This document shows positions 8,905 to 20,901 of a stretch of 64,000 nt of DNA, piece by piece (position 1 is the first letter of the stretch; each line of letters begins with the position of its first letter). A model generated the notes under the pieces. The model was not told where the DNA came from and did not search any database. It saw only the letters and a program-made list of their open reading frames with translations. The position numbers were made by a program, and so were the translations under genes. The DNA is taken from positions 186,001 to 250,000 of the forward strand of contig DATCMB010000022.1 in the NCBI GenBank assembly GCA_036563615.1, read 5' to 3'. Origin of the DNA: Candidatus Binatia bacterium (GTDB taxonomy: Bacteria > Desulfobacterota > Binatia > UBA12015).

Positions 8905-9411
8905 ATGGCACGTCGAATGGCAACCCTGTGCACCGCAGCGACGATCGCGCTCGCGATCGGCGCCTTCGGCTGCGACACGAACCGCGGCGACGGCAGCGTC
9001 GTCGAGGGCGATGCCCGCACGAGCGACGCGGCGCGCGACCGCACGTCCGAGCTCAACCCGCCGATGGGCGCCGGCGAGGCCGGCCGTCAGGCCGACCGCA
9101 GCGCCGGAGCGCCGGGCGTGAACGCCGGGGCACCGGGCGCGCCGGGTGCGCCAGGCGCGATGGGCGCCGGCGGCGGCGACGCGACGATCGTCGCCGAGGT
9201 GCGCAACAAGCTGCGCCGCGCCGTCGACATGGAGGCGAACACGATCGACGTGCGCGCCAACGACGGCGTGGTGACGCTGACCGGCCGCGTCTCGAGCGAG
9301 GACGTCAAGGACGACGCCGAGGAGCTGGCGAGCGACGTCGAGGGCGTCGAGCGCGTCGAGAACCAGATCACGGTCGCGCAGGGTCCCGGCGCGGGCTCCG
9401 GCAACCCCTGA
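8905..9411 (+). CDS. BON-domain lipoprotein with collagen-like linker
   Basis: A 168-residue protein with a GGGAGG site before ATG 8905. The signal sequence ends in GAFGC (Cys23), a plausible lipobox. Residues about 30-90 are low-complexity and include a Gly-X-X run (GAPGAPGAPGAMGAGGG). Residues about 93-158 form one BON domain (ATIVAEVRNKL...IDVRANDGVVTLTGRVSSEDVKDDAEELASDVEGVERVENQITV). BON domains occur in OsmY-like and other periplasmic stress proteins and are thought to bind membranes or ligands. Single gene; the next gene begins 52 bases later on the same strand. Confidence 0.85.
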   Translation: MARRMATLCTAATIALAIGAFGCDTNRGDGSVVEGDARTSDAARDRTSELNPPMGAGEAGRQADRSAGAPGVNAGAPGAPGAPGAMGAGGGDATIVAEVRNKLRRAVDMEANTIDVRANDGVVTLTGRVSSEDVKDDAEELASDVEGVERVENQITVAQGPGAGSGNP

Positions 9412-9463
9412 CCCTCGGTCCTGAGCGCTCGCTCACGACGCGGCGCGCGAGGCGCTGTGCACC

Positions 9464-10156
9464 GTGCGCCTCGCGGTCGGCTCCTACAACATCCATCGCT
9501 GCGTCGGGCTCGACGGGCGCTGCAGCCCGGAGCGCATCGCCGACGTGATCGCCGAGATGGCGGTCGACGTCGTGGCGCTTCAGGAGGTCGATGGCGGCTA
9601 CTTCCTGCAGGAAGGCCGTGACCAGCTCGCCGAACTCGCGGAGGCGACGGGCATGGAGGCGGTCGCCGGGCCGACGCTGACCAGCGAGGTCGGCCACTAC
9701 GGCAATGCGCTGCTGACCAAGAAGCGCGCGGTCGCGGTACGCCACGCCGACCTGTCGGTCGCTGGCAAGGAGCCGCGCGGCGCGCTGGACGTCGACCTCG
9801 AGGTCGACGGCCACTCGGTGCAGCTCGTCGTGACCCACCTGGGCCTGCGCCGCTTCGAGCGCGTCAAGCAGGTCGACCAGATCCTGCGCACGGTGATCGG
9901 CGCGCCGGAGGACCGGCTCATCATCGTCGCCGGCGACTTCAACGAGTGGCGGCCCGGCGACCACTCGCTGCGCCCGCTGCACGCGCGCTTCGGACGCTCG
10001 CGGCTACGGACCTTTCCCTCGCGCCGGCCGGTGTTCGCCTTCGACCGGATCCTGGTCGAGCCGCGCAGCGCGCTGGTCGAGCTCACGGTGCACGACACGC
10101 CGCTCGCGCGTGTCGCCTCGGACCACCTGCCGGTCAAGGCGATCGTCGAGTCCTGA
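9464..10156 (+). CDS. Endonuclease/exonuclease/phosphatase-family protein
   Basis: A complete 230-residue EEP-fold metallohydrolase starting at GTG 9464. The catalytic set is intact: SYNIHRC (Asn9), LQEVDGG (Glu41), THLGLRR (His125), GDFNEW (Asp158, Asn160) and SDHLPV (Asp220, His221). There is no signal peptide or membrane segment, so it is cytoplasmic or at most peripheral. Family members cleave phosphodiesters of DNA, lipids or nucleotides; small soluble members beside envelope genes are often annotated only to family level. The substrate is not predictable here. Confidence 0.9.
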   Translation: MRLAVGSYNIHRCVGLDGRCSPERIADVIAEMAVDVVALQEVDGGYFLQEGRDQLAELAEATGMEAVAGPTLTSEVGHYGNALLTKKRAVAVRHADLSVAGKEPRGALDVDLEVDGHSVQLVVTHLGLRRFERVKQVDQILRTVIGAPEDRLIIVAGDFNEWRPGDHSLRPLHARFGRSRLRTFPSRRPVFAFDRILVEPRSALVELTVHDTPLARVASDHLPVKAIVES

Positions 10157-10220
10157 GCGGGCACGGCTCTTGCGGGCGCTCGGAGGGTTCAACCCGGCCT
10201 GCGAACGATGGAGGTGAGGC

Positions 10221-10919
10221 ATGGCCAAGTCCAATCGAGGAGTCGTCTCGAGCCTGAGGTCGCTGTTGAGCTTCGGCGAGGAGTCGGAAGCCGGCAAGGA
10301 TGCGACGACGCTCTTGCACGAGGATCACGACCGCGTCGACGCCCTGTTCTCCCGCTTCGAAGCGGCGACCGGCAATGCCGAGAAGCGCGACATCGCCCGC
10401 AAGACCATCGCCGAGCTGCGCGTGCACGCCCAGCTCGAGGAGCAGCTGTTCTATCCGTCGCTCGCGAGCGAGCTCGAGGACGACGAGATGGTCAAGTGCG
10501 CCATCGAAGAGCACGGCCTGATGAAGCACCTGCTCGACGACCTCGACCGCATGCGTCCGAACGACGGCAGCTTCGACGCCAAGTACAAGGTGCTGACCGA
10601 GATCGTCCGTCACCACGTGCGGGAAGAGGAGAGCCAGGTGTTTCCGGCCGCGCAGTCGTCGGACCTCGACCTCGACGCCCTCGGCCTCGAGCTCCTCGAG
10701 CTCAAGCGGAGCCTGATCAGCGGCAAGCGCGTTTCGCGCAAGAGCGGCGGACGACGGAGCGCGGCGCGCAAGCGCTCGCGCACGACCGGACGGACCACCG
10801 CGGCCAAGCGTCGTGCGACCGCCGCTGCACGGCGCGCGAAGAAGACCGCCGCCAAGGCGCGTGGCGGAGCGAAGAAGAAGGCCAGCTCGCGCAAGAAGGC
10901 GGCGTCGCGGCGTCGCTGA
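10221..10919 (+). CDS. Hemerythrin-like protein with histone-H1-like tail
   Basis: A 232-residue two-part protein with a GGAGGTGAGGC site before ATG 10221. Residues about 28-150 are an HHE cation-binding (hemerythrin) four-helix bundle: LLHEDHDRV (His33, His36), RVHAQLEEQLFYP, EEHGLMKHLLDDL and IVRHHVREEESQVFP supply the usual His/Glu diiron ligands. Residues about 163-232 are almost only Lys, Arg, Ala, Ser and Gly (AAKRRATAAARRAKKTAAKA), like histone H1 or AlgP-type tails that bind DNA. The fold predicts O2, NO or iron sensing; the tail predicts nucleoid binding. The combination as a DNA-associated iron or oxygen protein is my inference. Confidence 0.9.
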   Translation: MAKSNRGVVSSLRSLLSFGEESEAGKDATTLLHEDHDRVDALFSRFEAATGNAEKRDIARKTIAELRVHAQLEEQLFYPSLASELEDDEMVKCAIEEHGLMKHLLDDLDRMRPNDGSFDAKYKVLTEIVRHHVREEESQVFPAAQSSDLDLDALGLELLELKRSLISGKRVSRKSGGRRSAARKRSRTTGRTTAAKRRATAAARRAKKTAAKARGGAKKKASSRKKAASRRR

Positions 10920-11030
10920 CGGACGGAAGATGATCAGGACCGCGGCCGGACCATCCGGCTGTGGTCGCGTGACACGAGGGCACGCGGCAGCGGAGCCGTC
11001 GGCATCACCACGGAGGGAGGTCGAGAGGAC

Positions 11031-11240
11031 ATGACCTATCTCATCATCGCTGCGGGCCTCCTGGTGGTGCTGTTCCTCTCGATCGAGGCGCGCCTGCGCG
11101 TCACGCGCGGGCGACCCGAGGACGCGCCGCGCGCGCCGCGCGTGCACCGCAGCGACGCGCGACGTCTGCGGCGCGGGCGTGCGGATCTTCGCCTGGTGCG
11201 CTCTGCGTCGGTCGAGCGCACGCGCCGCGCGCACGGCTAG
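11031..11240 (+). CDS. Small single-pass membrane protein
   Basis: A 69-residue reading frame with a strong GGGAGG/AGAGGA site before ATG 11031. The N-terminus is one hydrophobic helix (TYLIIAAGLLVVLFLSIEA), and the rest is strongly basic and Arg-rich. Start signal and topology support a real gene; the Arg-rich tail could also arise from GC-rich random sequence. No family recognised. Confidence 0.5.
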   Translation: MTYLIIAAGLLVVLFLSIEARLRVTRGRPEDAPRAPRVHRSDARRLRRGRADLRLVRSASVERTRRAHG

Positions 11241-11412
11241 CCCGAACGCGCTTTTCACATGCGCCTTTTGCAAGCGGCGCGGGAGTTTCTTAACCGCGCG
11301 CGCGGCGTCGCGCGCGCTTCGCCTCGACGGAGAAGGCGCTCGGCGGTGGCACGCCCGCTGCTCAGGGTCGCCCGTTGTGAACTGACGCCGCAGCCGCGGC
11401 GAGGGAGGTCGA

Positions 11413-12618
11413 ATGAGTCTCGATTTGATGAAGGAGAAGGGCGTGCCCCTCGAGGAGCAGTCGTTCACGCTGCGTGAGCTGACGCCGCCGCCCATCAGCA
11501 AGCTCGACGACGACGCGTTCACCCGGGTGCGGATCATCCTGATGAACGGCATCGAGTCGCACGCGCTCCGCTTCAAGCACGCGTTCGCGTGGAACACGCG
11601 CGAGCTGCGCGGGACCCTCGCCGCCGTGCGACGCGCGGAGCAGCACCAGCAGACGATGGTCAACTGGCTCCTGCCGGCCGACCAGTCGGTGCTCGAGACC
11701 ACGATCGGCTTCGAGCAGGTGGCGATCGAGCTCACCGCGAGCCTCGCGCTCAACGAGCCCGATCCCTACCTCGCGCAGACCTACCGCTTCGGGCTGCTCG
11801 AGGACTTCGACCACCTCTACCGCTACTCGGCGCTGATGGATCGGGTCGAGGGCAAGGACCCGAACAACATCCTGCAGAGCTACACCGACATCCTCCCGGG
11901 CCGTCCGACGCTGGTCGAGCACCGGGCGCCGATCGACGAGATCCGCTGGCCGTACGATCGCGCGAGCGTGCACCCGATGAGCCGCATCAACGCGCTCACG
12001 CTGGTCGGCGCGGAGTACCAGACGCACGACTACTACATGGTCGTCGGGCCGACGTTCGCCGATCCGGTCGCGCGCGGGCTCTACGCCGAGATCGCGTCGA
12101 TCGAGGAGCAGCACGTCACGCAGTACGGCTCGCTCATCGATCCCGACGAGACCTGGCTCGAGAAGTGGGTCCTCCACGAGGCGATCGAGGTCTACAACTA
12201 CTGGAGCTGCGTCAATTACGAGAGCAACCCGCGCATCCTGAAGATCTGGGAGCGCATGCTCGACTACGAGCTCGGTCACCTGCGCCTCGCGATGGAGACG
12301 ATGAAGAGCATCGAGCGGCGCGACCCGGCGGAGATCCTGCCGGAGAGCTTCGACGAGCCGGTGCGCTTCGAGAGCCATCGCGAGTTCGTCCGCGAGACGC
12401 TGTCGAACGAGGTGCACCTGCGCGCGCGCGGCCCCGACTTCATCCCCGCGAGCGAGGAGAAGCCGGACTCGCCGTCCGTCCTGTATCGCCAGCGGCTGCA
12501 CTCCGAGGGCACGCCGTCGGAGATCGTCGCCGCGGGCTACCGCTGGATGCCGGGCACCGAGCTCGCCGGCATGGCGCACAACGGCGGCGCGACCGCCGCA
12601 CGAGAGGTCAGGCCATGA
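11413..12618 (+). CDS. Ferritin-like (diiron-type) protein, large
   Basis: A 401-residue, mostly helical protein with GAGGGAGG before ATG 11413. Several helices carry Glu/His pairs expected of a ferritin-like diiron site: IGFEQVAIEL, IASIEEQHVTQYGS (about residues 228-240), LHEAIEVYNYW (about 254-264) and YELGHLRLAMETM (about 285-296). No signal peptide. It overlaps the next ferritin-like gene by ATGA (12615-12618), so they are cotranslated and may form a complex. Ferritin-like oxidases and rubrerythrin-type proteins handle iron, peroxide or manganese; this subfamily I cannot name. Role inferred from helices only. Confidence 0.75.
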   Translation: MSLDLMKEKGVPLEEQSFTLRELTPPPISKLDDDAFTRVRIILMNGIESHALRFKHAFAWNTRELRGTLAAVRRAEQHQQTMVNWLLPADQSVLETTIGFEQVAIELTASLALNEPDPYLAQTYRFGLLEDFDHLYRYSALMDRVEGKDPNNILQSYTDILPGRPTLVEHRAPIDEIRWPYDRASVHPMSRINALTLVGAEYQTHDYYMVVGPTFADPVARGLYAEIASIEEQHVTQYGSLIDPDETWLEKWVLHEAIEVYNYWSCVNYESNPRILKIWERMLDYELGHLRLAMETMKSIERRDPAEILPESFDEPVRFESHREFVRETLSNEVHLRARGPDFIPASEEKPDSPSVLYRQRLHSEGTPSEIVAAGYRWMPGTELAGMAHNGGATAAREVRP

Positions 12619-13358
12619 GGGAGACGTCGACGGGAAGGAATCGTACGGGCATCCAGGCGGCGTCGAGCGATCTGCGCCGCGCGATGGAGGACGTGACCGA
12701 GCTCACGCCGGTCGACGCGAACGACGGCTCGCTCGCCGCGACGCGCGCCGAGTTCGCCGAGGAGAGCGACGACAACGTCGGCAGCATCCCGCCGCCGCCG
12801 ACGCTGAAGGGCATGGTCAAGTCGGCCGTCGGCGCGCTGTCGGGCGAGAGCGTCGCCGAGCTGCTCGACCGACTCTCGCAGCGTCTGGCCTTCGAGCGCA
12901 GCGGCAGCCGCTACTACGAGGGGCTGATCACCAAGTTCAAGGTCGCGCAGGCGGCGAACATGATTCCGGACGGCGGGCCGACGCTCGACGACCTCGTGCG
13001 CTTCCACGACGACGAGATGCGCCACTTCGCTCTGCTCAAGACCGCGATCGAGGACCTGGGCGGCGATCCGACGGTGCAGACTCCGGCGGCCGACGTCGCC
13101 GCGGTCACCGGCATGGGCATCGGTCCGGTGATCAACGATCCGCGCACCGACTTCTGGCAGGCGCTCGAGGCGATCCTGGTCGCCGAGCTCACCGACAACG
13201 ACTCCTGGGACATGCTGATCCAGGTGGTCGCGGGTCTCGGCTACGACGACCTCGCGACCCGCTTCACCGTCGCCAAGACCGACGAGGACGAGCACCTGAG
13301 CAACGTGCGCATCTGGCTGCAGCAGCACGCGATGCGGCAGGCAGGCGCCTCGACCTGA
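12615..13358 (+). CDS. Ferritin-like protein, second of pair
   Basis: A 247-residue protein starting at the ATG inside the upstream stop. The first 65 residues are polar and probably disordered; the rest is a helical bundle with LAFERSGSRYYEGLI, LVRFHDDEMRHFALLKTAIEDLGG (E-x2-H), LEAILVAELTDNDSWDMLI and TDEDEHLSNVRIWL (E-x-H), which together give the four-helix Glu/His pattern of ferritin-like DPS/rubrerythrin relatives. Proteins of this look are often annotated ferritin-like domain-containing. It is probably the partner of the 401-residue protein. The downstream region carries a Fur-box-like palindrome for the next gene. Confidence 0.8.
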   Translation: MRETSTGRNRTGIQAASSDLRRAMEDVTELTPVDANDGSLAATRAEFAEESDDNVGSIPPPPTLKGMVKSAVGALSGESVAELLDRLSQRLAFERSGSRYYEGLITKFKVAQAANMIPDGGPTLDDLVRFHDDEMRHFALLKTAIEDLGGDPTVQTPAADVAAVTGMGIGPVINDPRTDFWQALEAILVAELTDNDSWDMLIQVVAGLGYDDLATRFTVAKTDEDEHLSNVRIWLQQHAMRQAGAST

Positions 13359-13473
13359 GCGGCTGACGTCCGAGTCGGGCTCGCCGCCAACGTAGGGCAG
13401 GGCCCCCAGAAAGAATCGCGCGCAGCCGGCGCCGGTGACCCAGTGGTCGGCTGCCCGCGTGCTCGCGATGTAA

Positions 13474-13496
13474 ATGAAATTGACTTTCAATTTCAT
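13474..13496. promoter_or_regulatory. Fur-box-like palindrome
   Basis: A perfect palindrome with 10-base arms, ATGAAATTGA (13474-13483) and TCAATTTCAT (13487-13496), around CTT. It is an AT-rich island in very GC-rich sequence, 78 bases before the start of a heme-utilisation-like gene. The central TTGAC-T-TTCAA resembles the Fur box core (AATGAT-A-ATCATT) at most positions. Iron-responsive control is inferred. Confidence 0.65.
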
Positions 13497-13574
13497 CCAA
13501 CGTAGAGCGAAGAGCACGACGCCGCCCGCGGCCGCCGAGGCCGCGACGGCGGCAACCAGGACGAAGGAGCGAGC

Positions 13575-13994
13575 ATGGACGAAGTGGTCGCGTTCACCGA
13601 GGAGATGCTGGCGGCGTGCCGGGCGCTGGGCCGCGCACGGGTCGTGCTGCGCAACCCGGTCGGGGTGGTGGAGGTGTTCGCGGACCTGGGGACGCTCGAG
13701 CTGCGCGACGGCTGGGCGCACCTCTGCACCGAGCCTTTCCACCTGCACCTGCACTGCCACTCGATCGCCGAGGTGCACTTCCGCGTCCCCGACGGCGAGG
13801 GCGCGAGCGCGAGCCGCGCGGTGTGGTTCGCCGACAAGAACGGCGCGCCGCTCCTGCTGATCGTGCTCGACCAGGCGAAGGGCGACCGCGCGACCGAGCA
13901 GGCGCGCGTGTTCGACGCGCTGCGCGCGCAGCACGGGCCGTCGCGCCCGCTGATGTCGCTCGACGCGCTCCCGCCACGCAGCGCGATGAGCTGA
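13575..13994 (+). CDS. HemS/ChuX-like heme-utilisation protein, single domain
   Basis: A 139-residue cytoplasmic protein. The stretch LCTEPFHLHLHCHSIAEVHFRVPDGEGASASRAVWFADKNGAPLLLIVLDQ (about residues 52-101) resembles the C-terminal half of heme-degrading or heme-chaperone proteins of the HemS/HutX/ChuX type, where the motif reads HLHL...IAEAWVVRKPT...LELFDADG. The palindrome 78 bases upstream fits iron control. Full-length HemS has two such domains; this has one, as in ChuX/HutX. The assignment rests on pattern likeness, so it may instead be an unrelated beta-sheet protein. Confidence 0.6.
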   Translation: MDEVVAFTEEMLAACRALGRARVVLRNPVGVVEVFADLGTLELRDGWAHLCTEPFHLHLHCHSIAEVHFRVPDGEGASASRAVWFADKNGAPLLLIVLDQAKGDRATEQARVFDALRAQHGPSRPLMSLDALPPRSAMS

Positions 13995-14090
13995 GCGGCG
14001 CGACGCGCCGAGACGCGCGCCGCGGCGAGCCGAGCGCGCGTGTCGCGCGGCGATTCGCCTGCGGCGCGAACTCTCGTTAAGAGCGGGGCG

Positions 14091-15689
<1,599 letters not shown>

Positions 15690-15709
15690 GCCGCTCTCTC
15701 CGCCAACCG

Positions 15710-17723
<2,014 letters not shown>

Positions 17724-17731
<8 letters not shown>

Positions 17732-18488
17732 AGCGGTGCTTTACGAGAACGACGGTCCGGTCGCGTGGCTGACGATCAACCGGCCGGAAGCGCGCAACGC
17801 GCTCAACCAGGCCGTGCGCCAGGGCCTGTGGGACGGCTTCCGTCGCTTCGCGGCGGACGATGCGAGCAAGGTGCTGGTGCTGACCGGCGCGGGCGACGAA
17901 GCCTTCTGCGCCGGCGCCGACCTGAAGGAGATGGCGGAGCTCAAGCTCGAGGTGCCGCCGCCCGACTTCGCGCCGTACCTCAATCGCAACATCGAGATGC
18001 CGAAGCCGGTGATCGCCGCGGTGAACGGCATCGCGTACGCGGGCGGCTTCCTGCTCGCGCAGATGTGCGACCTCTGCGTCGCGGCCGAGCACGCGCGCTT
18101 CGGCATCACCGAGGCGCGCTGGGGACGCGGCGCGCCGTGGGCGGCGCCGCTGCCGTGGCTGATCCCGCCGCGGGTCGCGCTCGAGCTGCTGCTCACCGCG
18201 GAGCCGATCGACGCGCAGCGCGCATTCGAGATCGGGCTCGTGAACCGCGTCGTGCCGCGCGGGGAGCTGCGCGCGACCGCGCAAGCGCTCGCGCTGCGCA
18301 TCGCGCAAAACGCGCCGCTCTCGGTGCGCGCCTCGAAGGCGATGGTCTACGCCGCCGCGGAGCGCGGCTGGTCGGCGGCGCTCGACGAGGGCGACCGCCT
18401 GTTCGAGCCGGTCTACCTGAGCCAGGACGCGCAGGAAGGCCCGCGCGCCTTCCGCGAGAAGCGCGCGCCGCGCTGGCAGGGGCGCTGA
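17724..18488 (+). CDS. Enoyl-CoA hydratase/isomerase (crotonase) family protein
   Basis: A 254-residue crotonase, normal family length. The oxyanion-hole stretch GAGDEAFCAGADLKEMAE and VNGIAYAGGFLLAQMCDL are present. The usual second-site motif (P-E-x-x-x-G-x-x-P-x-x-G-G) is replaced by ITEARWGRGAPWAAPLPWLIPP, so the exact reaction cannot be read off. In AtuE- and LiuC-type pathways this enzyme hydrates the carboxylated enoyl-CoA product of the preceding carboxylase. The start overlaps the alpha subunit gene, and the AtuA-like gene follows 10 bases later. Confidence 0.88.
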
Positions 18489-18498
18489 GGCGCCTCCC

Positions 18499-20319
18499 GT
18501 GACGACGAGCGCGGAGAAGCGGCCGGTCCGCATCGCGAACTGCAGCGGCTTCCTCGGCGACCGTCTGGCGGCGGCGCGCGAGATGCTCGAGGGTGGTCCG
18601 ATCGACTACTTGACGGGGGACTACCTGGCCGAGCTCACGATGCTCATCCTGTGGAAGGCGCGTCTCAAGGACCCGACGCTCGGGTTCGCGACGACCTTCC
18701 TGCGCCAGATGGAGGACGTGCTCGGGCTCGCGGTCGAGCGCGGCGTCCGCATCGTGGTGAACGCGGGCGGGCTCAACCCGGCCGGGCTCGCGGAGCGCGT
18801 GCGCAACCTCGCCGACAAGCTCGGCGTGAGGGCGCGCGTCGCGCACGTCGAGGGCGACGACCTGCTGCCGCGGCTCGACGAGCTGAAGGCCTCCGGACAG
18901 AGCTTCACGCACCTCGAGACCGGCCGCAGCCTCGCCGAGGCCGGCGTGACGCCGGTCACCGCCAACGCCTACCTCGGCGCGTGGGGCATCGTCGCCGCGC
19001 TCGAGAGCGGCGCCGACGTCGTGATCTGCCCGCGCGTCACCGACGCCTCGCTCGTCGTCGGCCCGGCCGCCTTCCACTTCGGCTGGAAGCGCGACGACTG
19101 GGACCGCCTCGCGGGCGCCGTGGTCGCGGGGCACGTCATCGAGTGCGGTCCGCAGGCGACGGGCGGCAACTACAGCTTCTTCCGCGAGGTGCCGGGGCTC
19201 GAGCACCCGGGCTTCCCGCTCGCCGAGGTCTACGCGGACGGCAGCTCGGTGATCACGAAGCACCCCGGCACCGGCGGCGTGGTGTCGGTCGGCACGGTGA
19301 CGGCGCAGCTGCTCTACGAGATCGACTCGCCGCGCTACGCGAACCCCGACGTCGTCGCGCGCTTCGACAGCATCCGCCTCGAGCAGGAAGGACCGGACCG
19401 CGTACGCATCTCCGGCGTGCGCGGCGAGCCGGCGCCACGCGACACCAAGGTCTGCATCAACTACCTCGGCGGCTACCGCAACGGCATGACGTTCGTCCTC
19501 ACCGGGCTCGACGTCGAGGAGAAGGCCGAGCTGGTCCGGCGCTCGCTGTTCGGCGCGCTGGGCGGCGAGGAGCAGTTCGACGCGGTCGACGTGCGGCTCG
19601 TGCGCACCGACAAGCAGGACGCGCCGAGCAACGAGGAGGCGACGGCGCTCTTGCGCGTCACCGTCAAGGACAAAGAGCCGAAGAAGGTCGGGCGCGCCTT
19701 CGCCAACGCCGCGGTCGAGCTGGCGCTCGCGAACTACCCCGGCTTCTTCGCGACCACGCCGCCGGGGGCCGAGAGCCCGTTCGGCGTCTACTGGCCGGCC
19801 CTCGTGCCGCGCGAGCTGATCCGCGAGGAGGTGGTGACCGACGACGGGCGCCGCATCCCGGTGCCGTCGACGCTGCCCGGCGAGGCGTCGGCGAGCACGA
19901 GCACGCACGGGGCGGCGGAGCCGACGATCGAGGCGCCGGCGCTGCCGCCCGCGCCCGGTGGGCCGACCGAGCGCCGCCCGCTCGGCACGCTGGTCGGCGC
20001 GCGCTCGGGCGACAAGGGCGGCAACGCGAACGTCGGGCTCTGGGCGCGGACGCCCGAGGCGTACGCCTGGCTGCGCGAGCTGCTCACCGTCGAGCGCTTC
20101 CGCGAGCTCGTCCCCGAGGCGGCATCGCTCGAGGTGCGGCGCTACGAGCTGCCGAACCTCCTGGCGCTGAACTTCGTCGTCGTCGGGCTGCTCGGCGACG
20201 GCGTCGCGGCGTCGACGCGCTTCGACCCGCAGGCGAAGGGTCTCGGCGAGTACGTGCGCTCGCGCTGGGTGCCGATCCCGCGCGTCCTGCTCGACGCGGC
20301 GGCGCGCGGCGCGGCCTGA
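18499..20319 (+). CDS. AtuA-family (DUF1446) protein
   Basis: A 606-residue protein starting at GTG 18499. The first ~450 residues are the DUF1446 domain (RIANCSGFLGDRLAAAREML, DYLTGDYLAELTM, NAGGLNPAG, CPRVTDASLVVGPAAFHFGW, CGPQATGGNYSFF); the last ~120 (LGTLVGARSGDKGGNANVGLWARTPEAYAWLRELLT) form the C-terminal domain usual in this family. AtuA is needed for acyclic terpene (citronellol, geraniol) catabolism in Pseudomonas, but its chemistry is unknown. Adjacent carboxylase subunits and a crotonase match the atu/liu arrangement, so a branched or terpenoid acyl-CoA is the likely substrate. Its end is overlapped by a 42-base tandem duplication. Confidence 0.92.
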   Translation: MTTSAEKRPVRIANCSGFLGDRLAAAREMLEGGPIDYLTGDYLAELTMLILWKARLKDPTLGFATTFLRQMEDVLGLAVERGVRIVVNAGGLNPAGLAERVRNLADKLGVRARVAHVEGDDLLPRLDELKASGQSFTHLETGRSLAEAGVTPVTANAYLGAWGIVAALESGADVVICPRVTDASLVVGPAAFHFGWKRDDWDRLAGAVVAGHVIECGPQATGGNYSFFREVPGLEHPGFPLAEVYADGSSVITKHPGTGGVVSVGTVTAQLLYEIDSPRYANPDVVARFDSIRLEQEGPDRVRISGVRGEPAPRDTKVCINYLGGYRNGMTFVLTGLDVEEKAELVRRSLFGALGGEEQFDAVDVRLVRTDKQDAPSNEEATALLRVTVKDKEPKKVGRAFANAAVELALANYPGFFATTPPGAESPFGVYWPALVPRELIREEVVTDDGRRIPVPSTLPGEASASTSTHGAAEPTIEAPALPPAPGGPTERRPLGTLVGARSGDKGGNANVGLWARTPEAYAWLRELLTVERFRELVPEAASLEVRRYELPNLLALNFVVVGLLGDGVAASTRFDPQAKGLGEYVRSRWVPIPRVLLDAAARGAA

Positions 20320-20394
20320 CGCACGAGCGCGCGCGAGTCCGCGCTGGCGCGCGCGGCCTGACGCACGAACGCGCGCGAGTCCGCGCTGGCGCGC
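20311..20394 (+). repeat. Tandem duplication 2 x 42 bp at a gene end
   Basis: Two adjacent 42-base units (20311-20352 and 20353-20394) that differ at one position (GAGC against GAAC), followed by a short partial third. The first unit begins inside the last codons of the AtuA-like gene and contains its stop codon. Because 42 is a multiple of three, the second copy repeats the Ala-Ala-stop in the same frame. Confidence 0.85.
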
Positions 20395-20430
20395 GCGCAG
20401 GCCGACACACGCAGCCCGCGCGCGCCGCCA

Positions 20431-20862
20431 TCAGCGCGCTAACGCCGCCGGCGCGAGCAACCCCTTGCCGGGCACGAAGTTCACCTCGAGCCGGATCCCG
20501 TCCGGATCCTCGAACAGCACCGAGTAGTAGCCCGGCGCCCAGGGACCTTCCTCGGGCGGGTGGACGATCGTGGCGCCGAGCTCGAGCAGGAAGCGGTAGA
20601 CCTCGTCGACGTCCTCGCGCGAGCGCGCGCGGAAGCACAGGTGGTGCAGCCCGACGCGGAACTGCGCGAAGCGCTCGTCGCGGTAGCGCTCCTCCGCTTG
20701 CACGACCCCGACCGCGGTGCGCCCGCCGACGTAGTACAGCATCTGATCCGTCTGGAGGATCGGCGTGAGGCCGAGGAAGGCGAGCAGCTTCTCGTAGAAC
20801 GGCCGGCAGACCTCGAAGCGGCTGACCGTCAAGAACGTGTGCGCGACGCCGTTGATCTCCAT
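20431..20862 (-). CDS. VOC (glyoxalase-fold) protein
   Basis: A 143-residue vicinal-oxygen-chelate protein with paired beta-alpha-beta units: MEINGVAHTFLTVSRFEVCRPFYEKLLAFLG and VGLHHLCFRARSREDVDEVYRFLLELGA...YYSVLFEDPDGIRLEVNFVP. His8, the His in LHHL and the Glu in LEVNF are candidate metal ligands. Members include glyoxalase I, epimerases and dioxygenases. It ends 112 bases from the AtuA-like gene on the opposite strand, and is encoded next to a Gfo/Idh/MocA gene and an acyl-CoA dehydrogenase on the same strand. Substrate unknown. Confidence 0.85.
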   Translation of the reverse strand: MEINGVAHTFLTVSRFEVCRPFYEKLLAFLGLTPILQTDQMLYYVGGRTAVGVVQAEERYRDERFAQFRVGLHHLCFRARSREDVDEVYRFLLELGATIVHPPEEGPWAPGYYSVLFEDPDGIRLEVNFVPGKGLLAPAALAR

Positions 20863-20901
20863 CGCGCCACGATGCCGTCCGCGCCGTGGCGAGACAATCG
20901 C

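Noticed and set aside
10940-10970. A weak stem-loop after the hemerythrin gene
   Set aside because: Only six bases pair well (GCCGGA/TCCGGC) and no U-tract follows; too weak to call.
20311-20394. Possible CRISPR or attachment-site repeat
   Set aside because: There are only two adjacent copies without spacers, and no cas, integrase or tRNA gene nearby.
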